A stretch of 64,000 nt of DNA from Datnioides undecimradiatus (lineage: Eukaryota > Chordata > Actinopteri > Lobotiformes > Datnioididae): contig WARS01000046.1 in assembly GCA_008933995.1 (NCBI GenBank), forward strand, positions 4,016,026-4,080,025. Reading direction: 5' to 3'. This document shows, piece by piece, positions 1 to 13,200 of this stretch (its first letter is position 1; each line of letters starts with the position of its first letter). The notes under the pieces are model-generated. The model did no database searches, had not been told where the DNA came from, and saw only the letters and a program-made list of their open reading frames with translations. The position numbers were made by a program, and so were the translations under genes.

Positions 1-519
1 TGCCCTGATGGATCAATACCATGTCAAAGTCACACCTGATCACCTCATCACAAAGGAGCGCACTAATATTAGAAGCCTTAAGCTTGTTTATTTCTAATGC
101 TGAAATGAACAGGGAAGAAACTCAAATCTCATCCCATATGACATTTCGCGCTGCAGATCTAAAAATAAAATATGTGTAAAAAAAAAAAACAAATCGATCT
201 AGTTTGGACACTGCTGCACAATCACACCTAGAAAAACATCAGGGTTCACAACTTCAACTCACAAGTCAAGGTGTGGACACAAAATTAAGAGTTGTTTGTT
301 CTAAATAAGTACGAAACCAGGTTTAGTCAGTCCTCTTCCCCCTGACTCCGGCTTAAAGACACAAATTCAAATAGCTGCAGCAGAGGTACTTTCCCTATCT
401 CTGCTCTGGCCCACTGGGGATGACACATAAAACTCCCACAAATAAAGTAGAGGCAGAACCACAAACAACTGGTGGTTATAGCTGTTTGAAAAACAACAGA
501 AGTGTTGGCACAGGTACAC

Positions 520-810
520 AGATCTTTTACTTAAAGTAGCCATACCACAGTCATAACGTGCTCACATGTCTGCATTCAAAACCTTACTTGAGTAAAAGTT
601 TTAAGTATTAGCATTAAACAATACCAAAAGTAAAAGTACTTACTATGCAAAGCAGCCCATTTCAAAATAACATGTATTATATCTCTGGGTTATGATTAGT
701 GAAGCAGTAATGTGTGTATTTATCAATTAATATTAAGTATTATTAACCTGAGCCTTGATAGTGGAAGTAAATAATGTAATTTAAGAAATGTTGGGGACTA
801 AAATGCACAA
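520..810. repeat. Dispersed teleost repeat with AAGTAAAAGTAC words
   Basis: Contains ATCTTTTACTTAAAGTA, CTGCATTCAAAACCTTACTT, CCAAAAGTAAAAGTACTTA and CCCATTTCAAAATAACATG. This word order is that of a repeat I recall as very common in percomorph genomes. It is non-coding. Boundaries are approximate. A diverged relative lies around 10035-10230. Confidence 0.6.
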
Positions 811-3099
811 AATAGGATAAAGTAGAAATACTTAAGCTCCATATTAAAAGCTCGTAAACACACATTAATTGTGCTAACTGCTTTATTGCCAAAAGTTAGG
901 TGCTAAAATGAAAACCAGACTCATATAACCAGACTTTAAGCTTCATGCATCTGTCGCGCCAAACGACAAGGTGTTGTCTTCATACTTTACATCAGCCATG
1001 TTGTGGCTGTAGCTTCATGACTGATGTACAGATGCGAGAGTGATCGTTATCGTATCAAATATCACAAAATGTCAAACTAACAGTCACATTCTAAGTATCA
1101 TGTGTACGTGTATGCGCGTAATTAATAAACTATCAATGTCTTAAAGAGGCGTGTAGTGTGGTTTTCTCTGCAGTGCATCCTTTGGAAACCTTATCTCATT
1201 ATAGTATGTTATTTATTGTTTTGGATGAATTATATTTACCTAAATATAGATGTTATCTTCATTGTGTATTTTTTATGGTGAGACTACGTCAGTAGCACTG
1301 TCACTACAGACCAGGACACCCCCCACTTCACCACCTCATGGAAATACACAACGTGTGTGTGTGTGTTTATGTATGTGTGCGTGTTTGAGTGCTCAGTGGC
1401 TGGAGGTGTGAGAGTGGGATGTGTCTGACATTTCTTGTCTTTGCTTTGATAGACTCGCCCACTGGATGCTCTGGTGGGCTTAGTGTGACTACTGCTCTAT
1501 AAGCTCTGAAAGGTTAAAGAGCTAAACGTTAAGAATCCAAGAGGAGGTGATGAGAAGCCCCCACACTCTGACCAGACGCACTGCAGGTGCTCAACAGACA
1601 AACTGTAGGTGTGTTATGATGCTACAGAGCTCTCAAAGCGTCAGTTCAATAGAGTTTGACTGTTGGCATGAAGATGATGATTTCTTTCTATTTATTTATT
1701 TTATTTCTTCATATGTTGTTATTTAATAACTTATATTAAGACCACTAAAGCAAGATTTTTAGAAACACGGAGGCCAATGGTTCAAATCATTATTAGCCAA
1801 AGGTCTTCTTCTTACCCATTTCAACTGTTCAGCTGTCACACATCATGTTGTCTGTTTTAGTACACTGACAGCTGAAGATGTTCAGTTCTCACCTCTGTTA
1901 GGAATTTAGTTTTAATAGGGAAATGGGGACCTTTTTTCTATTTTTAATTAGTGGTTTCTCTACAGTAACTCAAATTTGAATATAATAAACTTATGAAAAC
2001 TAAGCCAAGAAAAAAAAAAAAGTGTTTTAATTGTCACTAAACTTCACCCAGTTTGCAGAAAACCCCCAGAACCCCAGAGGACATGACCTCAGCTACAGCC
2101 ATGAATGAAAAAGTACTTAAAATTCATCTGGGCAAACATCCTGCACCTCCTATGTATTTATAAACTAAAGTAGTAAGTATTTTATGATCTAAGATAAAAC
2201 ATTAAAACATAAAAAGACTTGTGTAAAGCACTGGATTTAGACAGCAGCTTTGTAAATCTGGAAAAGAAGCCAACAGCTTCATACGATAACATCAGCTCAC
2301 AAGCATTTTCCCAGAGGTCCAGAGAATCACACTGGTTGAATTAAACCTCAGTGGGTGAAGATTAAGACTGACACACTTGTGTTTTTTCTAACATTCATTA
2401 TAAAATTATACTGAATGTGAATTTGATCAAGATACATGGCGAGAGAGTGTGTGTGTATTCTTTTAAGATAAACAACAAACATCAGTACATGCAAATTCAA
2501 ACTAGTCTGAGCAAGGCCTGGTACCCACTTGTTTATTTGGACTCACAGTGTTTGGGAGGTCAGCCCTGCCACGGTAGGGAACTGAATGACCTTTTGCAAA
2601 TTATTTGAAAAGATCAAAACAAGTCGACCAGCTGAGGCCTCTGGGTGGTTGTCAGTGAGGTTTATAAGGAGTTTGTGCTGTGTGCAGGTCACTGTTTCAA
2701 AACTCTGTGAATCCCCCACAAGGACATCTGTGTCTGTGGCCTGAACCGACTGAGCTGTGCGGCCTGCAGGGTGACATCAAAGTGACATCATGGCTGTGCT
2801 CCGACACGTGGCGGGGTGGTGAGGTGCGAGTATATCATGTGCTCTTATTTGACAGCAGCAAAGACGATTGGAAACTTTATTCCTTTGTGCTGCCACCTGT
2901 GGGCTGGAGGCTGCAGTGAAGAGAGCGTGAAACTGTTGCTCTCCTGTGACTGTGGCTGCATCTAAACACAAACTTACCACATTATTTGATATCATCTTAA
3001 TTTAATTTCTTGATAATTAGCTAAATTAGTGCCATTATAAATACGTAAACCTGAATTACTGACTTCCTCAGTCACTCTTACATCATAGACGGGAAACAA

Positions 3100-3340
3100 G
3101 TTTGTTGAATCCTGGCAGCAACTAACCTTCATTTTCATTATCCTGCTAATTATTTTCTCAATTCATGGATTAATTTAATGACCAAAATATCAGGAAATAG
3201 TGAAAAGTGCCTGTTTCAGTCACCTTAAGCACGGGGTGACATTTTTCAAATATGGTGCGCTCTCCACAGACACGGCTGTTCAGTTTACAGTCAAGTAACA
3301 CAAAGAAAGTTCAGAAATCATCCCAGCTGAGAAGCTACAA
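3100..3340. repeat. Dispersed teleost repeat (GATTATTTTCTC / GAAAATAGTGAAAA type)
   Basis: Words such as GCAACTAACCTTCATTTTCA, TGCTAATTATTTTCTCAATT and AGGAAATAGTGAAAAGTGCC follow the order of a common fish repeat. A better-preserved relative is at about 40500-40770. Boundaries are approximate. Confidence 0.55.
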
Positions 3341-4652
3341 GCAGGTATTTTCAAATTATAACTCGAATATCAAAATAGTAGCTGATCAATTTAGTGTTTC
3401 ATCTCTGGTTTGAATTACCGTCTTTAACAAACACCAATCTTTCCTTTTTTCTTTTTTTAACTCTCTATTTATCAGTAGTCATTTATGTATTTGTTCTGAG
3501 GTAATAGAGGAATCTGCCCTCGAGGGTCAATAACATCGTATCTTCCCTCACTCTTACAACTGTCATCAACAAATCCAGCTGGTGGGACCAAAACACAGTT
3601 ATATTTCCTGTAGTTAACAACAAATTTAAAACTACTGGAGTGATTATATTTAAACCGAACTCTTAAACTGCCCAAAATAAAATAATGGAATATTCCAACT
3701 AAAAATATGTTATTGACTGCAGTGTATTATTCAGCATGAATGGGCAAATAAAGATTAAACTTAGATTAAATTAAGGTAAATCAGGATATAAAATCACTCA
3801 TAGCTTATTATCATGATGATAATGATAAATTAAATAAAAACACAGGCTTTTACGCCAGACCTCCTCTTTCCTTTTAGAGAAAAACATTAACAAAAAATAA
3901 AAACTTAGCTAACATAATTCACAAAAAATGCACCAACAACAAAAAAATGAGAAGAAGTAGATATAAATCAAATAAACACAAAGAAATATGTAAAAAATAT
4001 ACAAGGAAATGAAGAAAGAATCATTAGCATATTGTTGATTTAATGTGGTTACATTTTCCAAAGGTAACAAGCCCTCGATAATGTGAATTTCCCTGTCTGT
4101 AGTCTACTATAACTGATGGAGTACTGACAAACAATTCACAACCTCTCGGAGGAAAAAACATTTTGAAAGATAAGTTATCAAAAAATTGCATCGTAACATA
4201 AAAGACCTGCTGTTAGCACCTGCTTTATCATTTTACTTTCAGATGACCCACATCCACCATCTGCGTCAACACCTACTGTGGGTGTAAAAGCTATCGGGTA
4301 ATCTGCAGGTTAGAAACCAAAGTGAAGTGACAACTGCATACAAAAGGTGAAACAACCTGCAGCTGCAGGGGGGAAATTGTTATTTACATTACATCACTGA
4401 AACTTCATCCTCCGTATCCGTGTCTATATGATGCAGGTTTGACCTTTGGTGTTTCCAAAGTTCAACATCATTAAATTTGTGATTTAGTTTTTGTTATAAT
4501 TTGCAAATTTGCACATTTCCTCAACTCGTAGCAGACACTTAGAAATGTCTATTTTTCTACTCCCTTTGTGAATCTGTCATTACAAAATATTGGCATGCGT
4601 TCAGCAAAATGTGTAAAGTATGGCAAAAGGCTCAAAATGACGATGTACTCAC

Positions 4653-4738
4653 CTGATAGGAGACCACGGCATTCCCAACGCCTTCCCAAAGACCAGTGAT
4701 GGGGCAGAGCGTCGTCTCTGAGCCAAGTGCCGGAAGTG
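4653..4738 (-). CDS. arhgap20-like coding exon 2
   Basis: 86 bp flanked by TTCTTTTTCACAG (acceptor) and CAG|GTGAGT (donor). It encodes 28 residues and ends two bases into the next codon. The basic RRRSAPSLVFGKAL stretch is what links the gene to ARHGAP20. The run RRRS could be a basophilic-kinase site (inference). Confidence 0.62.
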
Positions 4739-7700
4739 CTGTGAAAAAGAAGAACAGACACAATATGTTTCTATCTATTTATGGTGTTGTGATTAATTTT
4801 CCAGTGGGATGTCAAGCTGTTTCATGTTTTAAACCTCAGGACACTGTCATTTTCACACGTCCCCTCACACTTGTGCTGGGCGTTAAGCTCTGAGGTGTTT
4901 GACACTATTCTCTAACCCTTTTCTTTATCCAGTCTATTGTGTACATAAAACACTTGACACCATATAAACCTGCAGACTGCGCATGTCAGCTCAGAATCAG
5001 ATCAACCTTGAAGATTGATGTTTTAGCACAGTTAAGGCCCTGTAAAGCCTCACACTTCCAAAAAATAACAGGCTTTTATTTTTATGAGCAATCTTTCTTT
5101 TTCAATTAAAAAGTCAGAAAACAGTAAAAAAAAAAAAAAAAAAGGGTCCACCACAGTGTCCTGAGCCCACGATGTTACAGTTCAAGCCTCAAAACTACTT
5201 AATTTACTTAAACGTAAATCGAGGTAAATGTTTGTCATCAGCAGTCATCAAATTTTATGAATTTGTGACAGATGATTTGAAGATATATGGAATATAACTG
5301 TAAGATGACCTTCTGAACCGCAGCAGTGCCCCAGGAAAACCACTTTTACTCTCGTACGCACAGGACTGTTTTCATTTCTTTGTTTTGGTCCTCCCATCCT
5401 TCCAGTGACGCATTACATTCATATACTTTTTACTCAATCAGTGGAGGGGATTCTTCACAACAAGCACTGCAGCATGGAGTGCATGTTTTTCTCTTTAAGC
5501 GCATCTAGAGACCTTGCGTTGTTTGTCCGACTAACAGCAAAACAAAAAAGGATTTCATTAAGCGGTGAAACCAACAACAGCAGAACAGATGGTTTACTCT
5601 GATGGGAGATCATGTCAAGGGCACACTACATCTTGGACAACAGTCAACAAAGCACTTAGAGAATTCTCAGCATGTCCACCCTGAAGCCTGTTTGGGCTTG
5701 GGTTTCTTAAAAGCAAAGACAAGGAAACATCTAAAAATAGAATGAAGCATGTGTTTAAAATAAAAACTAAAGATACCAAACCTTGCAGACTGAAATTAGT
5801 CAGCACAGTATCCTCAAAGAGCACAATTTCCTCTTTGAAACGTAGTCACGCAGACGAGACACACTGAGAGTCTGGACGTAGTTCTGACAGTGGCAGAAAC
5901 TGCCGGTGGTGGATGTGCGCTACAGCCAAAGAAAATGAGATTTTAGGAGTGAGGAAAAAAAACTGCACAGAAAAAGAGGTTCACTTCATTTACCGAAACA
6001 GATTGGTTCAGAAAGTGTTTACTCTGTTGAGAGAACAGACGCAACACCAGCAGCATCAGCACCATCATGGGAAAATGTTTGAACCCCACTGAAGCCACCC
6101 GTCCATGACAATAACATACAAAGTCCCATCAGCTTGTGATATTGAATGCCTCCGCTGTTGATCACTGATGCATTCATTCGGAAGATTGACAGCTGATTAT
6201 GTGTTGCCTAGCAACTGCAAGGCCTTGACAGAGGAAAAAAAGCTTTAGGGTTTCTTGAATCAGGGCTTAAGATCAAGCCATATATATGTAAATGAAAAAG
6301 AGGGAAGTAAATCAGAACCAATGAAATACTGACATTTGAAAATTAAGATGAAATGAAACAGAAAGATGACAGCTTCCACTTAGACATAGCAGCGTAGCTA
6401 AATGCTAACATCAGCATGCTAACGTGCTCAAAATGATAATGCTCACATGCTGACGTGTGGCAGGTAACGTTTACCATTTTCACCTTCACCAGTGTATCCT
6501 GTTAGCATGCTAACTTTTGCTAATAAGCTATAAACAGAAAATACAACTCAGGCTTTCATTAGAAATGTTGTCATCAGTTTTTTTTTAGATATTTGGTCAA
6601 AAGCCAAAGCACTGGACAAATTAAAAAGAGCATCACCAGAGTCCAAAGTTACAATTGTTTATGGCAGTCCATCTAATTGTTGAAAAAAAATGTCATCAAT
6701 CCTAACCTTTAATTTATCTCCTAATGTTCCCAGCAGGAACAGTCCATTCACGCACCAACTCTGTTTTGTTCATGTGGGTGAAAGAAAACAAACAAGATTT
6801 TCCATCTTGTTGTGGCTGCTCTTGTGCTCTAATTGCTGGGCAAACTGAGAAATTAGGCTTAGCAGAATTAAAGACAATGAGAATAACAGCAAAACAAAAC
6901 AAACAAAAGCAGAAACACTTGACAAAGCATCTCTCTCTGGCCTCCTGGCATCTCTGCAGCCAGTTTCAGTGGCGGTACACAAAGTCCACTGACTTGTAAT
7001 GGAGCAGGACACAAAGGACCGCAGTGACCCATCAAATCTGTAAATCCAGTACAAACCCACTAAAGCCTTCAAACATTGTGAAAAATATATATGGCTCCAG
7101 CTACATGACATAAGACCATCAACCATCATCCACCTTATTTATATTAAATCTACTGCAAGTATATTATTTTTCACTGCCAGGGGTAAATGTCTCACGTTTC
7201 CTACCCGATACCTTTGTCACAGGTGAATATTTTTACTGAAAGAGATGAAAGGGACACATGAAAGGGGGTGCAGTTCAAACTGCATAGCTGAATGAAAATC
7301 AGTGAATTTCATTAACATTAGCAGATCAGAGGCAGTAACAAAAACCCTCACATGTCCATCTTTTGGAAATGAATGATGATCAGTGCTGTTGGCCACTGAG
7401 CTTAAGAAACACTGGCTATAGAAACCTTCAAGAACTGCTTTTTATGTTGATGTGGCCTCTTGAAGGCAGCAGAATCTAGCTGTGGCCTTAAACTGTGTAT
7501 AAACAATGGATGTATCCAACACAACGTCACCCATCGGTTTGTGGATTCCCACTCTGAGGCCCCAAGTTTGTCTTTGTGGTTGTCGCTTGAACCTGCCATA
7601 GATTTGCATTGCTTGCCTAAACCCTGATTTATGGTCACCATGGTAGCAACTGGTCAAATCATAAGCTAGCTCCGCCCTAAAGCATGAGCTAAATGGGACG

Positions 7701-7755
7701 ATAATTCACAAAAAGGAACATGATGCTGTATTGAAGAAGACTTAAATCTAGGGAT

Positions 7756-7832
<77 letters not shown>

Positions 7833-9093
7833 GCAAACTCGTTGGCAAACATGTAACTTATTTACATATCAATTATATTCATTTGTCTTCCATTTTGTAC
7901 AAGTAAAAGTCAATTATGAAGTCCTCATACCTAAACTTGTGAATAGCTCCTTTGTCGTCGCCCTCCACAGTAAGCTTTTGGACAACTGTGTTAACAGGAT
8001 AATTGTTTGTCAGTGCCTCACAAAACTGCCACTATAACCCTTACAGCAATGATAACATAACATATCATGGTCATAAATCAAAGAAATCAGCATTCACAGT
8101 TTGTGATCACTTTGCTTATTTTTTGCCCCAAACATAACTGATCTCTGATCTGAAGGTTTGCCTCCCCTCAAACAGTGTTTTCCCATCTAAGTTTGGACTT
8201 ATCGTTATAATGAACGTCACAGACACAAGAAAAACAAATCATTGGGGCAACGGACTTTAAGAGAACATCAGAAAATCATATATTTGTGTCATTTTCAATG
8301 GGCAGAAGACTAATGTGACCATATATTACAGCATAACAACTTCACAGTACGTCAGTCTCAGCTGCTGAGAGAGGGCAAGCATTATTTTTCACATACACAT
8401 TAAAACATGTGGGTTTTTTAACAACCACTGGTGTAATTTTCCTACAATCTACAATCCAATAGATGAAACTTTAAAAAGCAGATTTTATTCTCAGTCAGGA
8501 GGAAATTGCATGTTTTATTTCCAAACTATTCCACCAGCAATATCTGTTTGTACATGCACTCGTGCATGTGAGGTTCAGACACCCTGCGTTATGAACCCCC
8601 TATAGCTACACTCACTGATAGCTCAAGGCTGACAAGTCACACACCAGCACCTTCAGCTTTTTCTCAATCTCACCTGGAGTAACTGAACTGAAATCAGTCT
8701 GAACCCCGGCGTGTTTCCCATCACTTAATCATAGCGAAGCAGCAGTAAAAGAACAAGTTTATCAGCTTTTCCACATGGTACACGACTGGTGAATGGTTTC
8801 TTTTTGTCCTCAAAGTTTTCTGATCTTCTCTTATCTCACACAGCCTTCAAATGTTTCTCCCTTACACACAGCAGCTGACTGACAGGAGATGGGTCGGTGT
8901 GTTGATGTGAGCGTCAGATTCATGAGTCTGGGACAATTAAAAAGCAGCATCTCGCACCGAATCACACTTTGTCACCAACAGGATCTTTTTTCACCTTTGC
9001 CTTTGGATCAATACTCACTGGGCGAAGAGAAGCTGCAGCGTCATCATAGCTTCCTCTCCTCATTGCTGCAATTCCATAATCTGGAGAGTCCAT
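4653..9093 (-). CDS. arhgap20-like Rho GTPase-activating protein gene, 5' coding exons only
   Basis: Two exons, 9093-9019 and 4738-4653, have good splice signals and join in phase 0. They give 53 complete codons plus two bases of the next, beginning MDSPDYGIAA. The second exon carries LAQRRRSAPSLVFGKAL. From memory this resembles the N-terminal LAERRRSAPSLILDKAL segment of ARHGAP20, which lies just before the PH domain in that protein. ARHGAP20 also has Ras-associating and RhoGAP domains and switches off Rho-type GTPases. None of those domains is visible here, so the remaining exons should lie left of position 1. The start ATG has A at -3 and G at +4. The splice structure is seen directly. 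The family assignment rests on about 17 residues and is inference; another protein sharing this basic Ser-rich motif is possible. Confidence 0.55.
6385..6560. repeat. Dispersed repeat rich in GCTAACATG words
   Basis: Contains AAATGCTAACATCAGCATGC, GCTCACATGCTGACGTGTGG and GTTTACCATTTTCACCTTCA. It shares ordered words with the copy at 15090-15400, so these are two copies of one family. Confidence 0.6.
7757..7832. repeat. (AGAT)19 tetranucleotide microsatellite
   Basis: A perfect 76-bp run of AGAT, in the arhgap20-like intron. On the minus strand it reads as a repeating Leu-Ser-Ile-Tyr frame, which is not a gene. Confidence 0.97.
9019..9093 (-). CDS. arhgap20-like coding exon 1 (start codon exon)
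   Basis: The exon probably spans 9158-9019. Its acceptor is a pyrimidine tract followed by TTGCAG (AG at 9160-9159) and its donor is CCA|GTGAGT (GT at 9018-9017). The first 65 nt would be 5' UTR. Translation starts at the ATG at 9093 and runs 25 codons, ending in phase 0 with SLRP. The acceptor implies a further non-coding exon upstream that I could not place. Alternatively transcription starts just above, in the GC-richer stretch 9160-9540. Confidence 0.6.
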
Positions 9094-10034
9094 GCTGGTG
9101 TCTCCAAGCGAGCCCTGAACCTCCTGCTGTCCTGTGTGGTCAGTTGGCAGTTTTCGCTCTGCAAGTAAAGGAGAAGAAGTGGTTTTTGCGTCCCAGTTTG
9201 GGGGCTCAGCTGCGAACAAGCTGGGGAGCGGCTGCAGAATGACGTCTACTGTCCTGCTGAACAGCTTCTTCTAACCGGTGCTAATGAGGGTTATAACAAT
9301 GGAGGCCTGGCTGGCACACAAAATAGGAGAGTGGGGCGATTGTGCCTGACCTGGACCTGCAGTGCCAGTCTGATCCCCAACACCACCAACCCCCCCCACA
9401 CTGCCAAACCATACCCATCCCTCCCTCCCTCCATCACAGCCTGTCCTGTTCTGCTCTAGTGGGGCAGCTTCCTCCCGTAATGAGATCGTCGTGCGTCCCA
9501 TCAGGCCGTGCCGCCTCGTCCCCATTTCCAGGCTAACGAGGGTGAGATGCCGTGACAGCCATTGCTTCTGAAAAATAGGGTCTCACAGACTCAGACCTAA
9601 TGAACACACACACACAGATGTAGTTTTTAAAGTGGAGTTTTTAAGGCTCTTTTCAGCCTAGTCAAGGCTGATATAAGGTCTGGTTATTGTCACAGGCATG
9701 AAATTCAGGGTCTTAACCAGCAGCAACAGGCAGCTGGGAGGTCAACAATAAAAAGAACTCAAAAGACATTTTTCATGATGTCTGAAATGTTTCAAATTCA
9801 TTTTTCTGAGGTCACATGAGCAGATGGGGTGACAGCGGACAGAGACAAGGAGCTGTGGTTCGTCTGGAAGAGCAAAGAGGGACACTGCAACAAGAGAACG
9901 GCTCCGAATATTTGACCCAGTGTGGCCAATCACAACCGACTAACAGACACACCTCCTGATCCACTTCTCACAAAGGACACAAAGGAGAAATTCATGGAAT
10001 ATTGAATATATTTATGTTGGGATTTTATGTTAAT

Positions 10035-10230
10035 GGTGATTCAATACACAAGTGGTAGAGGAAGTATTTACATCCTTTACTTAAGTCACCAGTTAAACCA
10101 TGTTGAAATACTAAAAGTGTATATATGAAACAAAAAATGTATTAATGTAAAGGACAGAGGTATTATTGTTAAAATGTGATTAAAGTGACAAAGAGAAAAT
10201 GGTCCTGTGGCTGATATGTTAATATATAAG
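10035..10230. repeat. Diverged dispersed repeat (AGTGGTAGAGGAAGTATTTA type)
   Basis: A copy related to the one at 520-810, with TACTTAAGT and AATACTAAAAGTG words followed by AAAGGACAGAGGTATTATTG. Weakly preserved. Confidence 0.45.
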
Positions 10231-13200
10231 TTGTATTTTGTTGTTGGAGATGGTCGAGGTGGAGCTACAGTTAGATCATGGCTCATGAGACGATTAATGA
10301 GAAACAGTTCTGCACAAATTTAGGCAGGTCTTTAAGATTTTTAAATTTGTTCTGAGATATTTTTAGACATTTCAGACCGAAGAAACTAAATGCTAAAAGC
10401 TTGGGGGACTTTCCTTAACGGAACTTAATGTACTGTAAAAGTTCATTGTTGCATTTGTGCCGACACAACAGGAAAACAAAGGGCTAGGTCCCAAGTGCAG
10501 ACCTCTGAGGCGCAGCTGGTGCAGTTCAATAATTTATTAAACAAAAGCGCAGTACAAAAAGCTTACAGCTTGTAGTTAGTTATCATTTTCCACCACTGAT
10601 TTAAAATACAGCTTGGCATTGTGGGGATCATTTCACATCCAGTTATTTACATTTTCCCTTATGTCATTTCTAACCTGAGCATGCAGATTAGACAATGTTG
10701 TTTTTCTTGCATGAACATAACAATGTTGAGAATTCCACCAATTTTACAAATCAGAGTGTGTTTTACGGGCGTTGGGGAGTTTGACTATCAGTGTGACAAA
10801 CAGTTTCGCCACCTCAGAGAGTTTATCAACAACAAAACATGGAGATAGAGGAGAGACACATCATTTACAAGATTTACAAAAATGAAATTATTCTTCAAAA
10901 TGGAAAATCAGCTGGAATAAAATGTGACATGAGAGCTTTTCATTACAGTGTTTTTTTATGTTTTAATATTCAATTCAATATTCATACAGAGGAGCCGTAG
11001 CTCATAATATTGACTGATTCCCATTCAGGTAAAATATATAGCAAAGAGAGTCGACAGCTGAGAACATGAACAGCAATAGAAATGCAATAATAAAAGAGGT
11101 TATACAGAATAACAGAAGTAAAAATAAGAAATACAGAATAAGACTGTTTTGAAAAGAATATTAATTAATTGTGTTAAGTAGGCTGCGTAAACTGAGTGTA
11201 TTTACCCTGCCGAGCATTGGCATCCTGGGGATCAGGACCCCCCCGTGGGAGAGAGACAGAGAGGAGATCATTAATAATAAATAAAATTATTTAACAACTG
11301 TAAAAACATGAGAAGAACAGAAGATAGAGGAAGTGATGAGAGCTCACAGGGAGCCCCAGGACTGTTCGTTTATTTTACTTTCTCAAATGATACAGGTGGC
11401 AAGTATCGTACCCATTAGAGACAGAAAGGAAAAGGAAAAAGTAAAGGTAGAACGTTTAAATTCCCCCTCACTCATAAATCTGAGCACTGCATTTATTCTT
11501 TACAAAGAGACTAGTTTCATGTTTGCTCTCTCCTCATTCAGTATTGATGACTTCACACACGATCACCAGGATGATTGTTGTTCGCATTGTTGTCGTTCAA
11601 AGATGTCTCTTCATTACAGGCAAAACAAGAAGAGTGCAGATGTTTGAAATGATTCAGATCATATACCACACACAGTCCAGACACAGAAATGAAAATATCC
11701 ATTTATTACAGCAGCAAGTCTAAGAATATGTTTCTATTAACTTTACTCATCTAGATTTTTAATTTTATCTCACTCTTCTTTGCAAAAAAAAGTTAATGTT
11801 ACTTCAAATTGCAATGTCACGCCACATTTTCAACTGGATTCCACTCCTATGTGTTTTTCTGTGCTATTTTACTTTTTACATAATGACTTTGTTCCTTTTT
11901 TTCTGAACTTAATGAAAAGTAAAATTGGTTTTGAGCAGCCAAACTAATTTTGTTGGTGCAAAGACACAACAAAAGCTGGAGCTGCCGGGTTCAGCTTTAA
12001 AAACATTTTACTTTATTTCAAAAAATATACCGAAGCCTCCGAAGTCTCAGAAAACCATGAACTTCTCATCTGTGGGAAATTCAGGGTCTCCATTTCACCT
12101 GACCTGCAACTATTTGGACTGAACACACAAACTCCAGTGATAACTTGTCAGCGGGGAGACATTCAAACAAACAAACAGCACTTTTGCCCTTTTGTTGTTA
12201 GCGTTTTGAGTTGGCCTTAGTCCTGGAAGACTCCATCTCGTTTAGAGAAGTTAATGGTTTCCATCCAGTTGTCAAAAGCTCAGCACGGGGCCAATTCTGA
12301 GTATGTCGTTGTTTTCATGACCGGTTTGATCTTGGCTGTCTGGTGGACTGGCAGTGATGGGTGCATTCAATCATAGTCACTACTGCAATTTATGCCATTT
12401 CACAAGTGTTTTCTTTAATAGTGCTACTTTTGAGACAGGTTTACATTATGCAGAAGTGGATTACATATGGCAGAAGCAATTAAGCTGCCACAGACTGATC
12501 TGCGTCTTTGTACAGCTTTCCCATGCTCAGACACAGCTTCTTCCTGTCAAACGCTCTAAGCAGGGCACCTCACTGCCGCCTGTGATACCCCATTAATGCT
12601 GTTTTCCTGCTTTTTACAGCATTTTTTTAAAAACTTTGTTGATTGTACACCACCACGGAAATATTGTCGATGAATCCTGTGTTGAGCTCATACAGAGAAA
12701 TGCAATTAAGTCTTGTTGCTGATTTGGATGACGGAGAAAACACTTTGCAGCCTTGCTCATGAATACAACCTATTGTCGAGAGGTTACATAATCTGTAGCT
12801 CATACACAAAGCCCCACTAAACATTTCACTGCTCATCTTTTAAAGACCTTTTCACAGGAACAGTGTGTCACAGAACCAGGGCTTTAATCTTATGCTCTGG
12901 TCTCCTGAAATTGAAATGCCACTCTCTTGTTTGATTTCTTGATCCGTCTGTTTAGCCCATGTGTGTGCGCATGTGACTCCCAAGTCACCTGACTTTTTAG
13001 TTGCTAAATGTTTCAATATGTTTATCAGCTGGTTACTTAAGATGCCTATCTGATGTTTTAATGTTTTTAGAGCTGAAAAAGAGCTGCCTGCTGCAGCCAA
13101 AAACAACGCCACCAGGGCGTGAGAATAGACCGAAACAGTCAAGTTGAGTATAGCTAGAAAAACAGTGAGCTGGTGTCAAGGGAAAACGATCTCTATGGTT

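Larger units (their letters stand above)
1..4652. other. AT-rich non-coding region, likely intron of the arhgap20-like gene
   Basis: No exon with both splice signals and a PH-domain-like translation was found on either strand. The stretch holds two dispersed repeat copies (about 520-810 and 3100-3340), poly-A runs and a short GT tract near 1350. The next exon of the minus-strand gene is presumably left of the window. Confidence 0.5.
4739..9018 (-). other. Intron between the two arhgap20-like coding exons
   Basis: 4.3 kb bounded by GTGAGT on the right and CACAG on the left. It contains an AGAT microsatellite (7757-7832) and a dispersed repeat rich in GCTAACATG words (6385-6560). The 119-codon minus-strand ORF at 6770-7129 has a low-complexity, non-protein-like composition and no supporting splice sites. 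Confidence 0.5.

Noticed and set aside
6770-7129. 119-codon minus-strand open frame
   Set aside because: Low-complexity hydrophobic and Ser-rich stretches, no recognisable domain and no supporting splice signals.
7634-7647. GTCACCATGGTAGC as an X-box
   Set aside because: It ends in GC rather than AC, so it fails the consensus at a constrained position.
7666-7848. Minus-strand frame with repeating Leu-Ser-Ile-Tyr
   Set aside because: A direct translation of the AGAT microsatellite.
8889-9242. 117-codon plus-strand open frame
   Set aside because: It lies opposite the arhgap20-like first coding exon, which has matching splice signals and a good start context; the plus frame has no domain.
9271-9525. 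84-codon minus-strand frame rich in Gly and Thr
   Set aside because: The composition follows the local G-rich tract; not protein-like beyond that.
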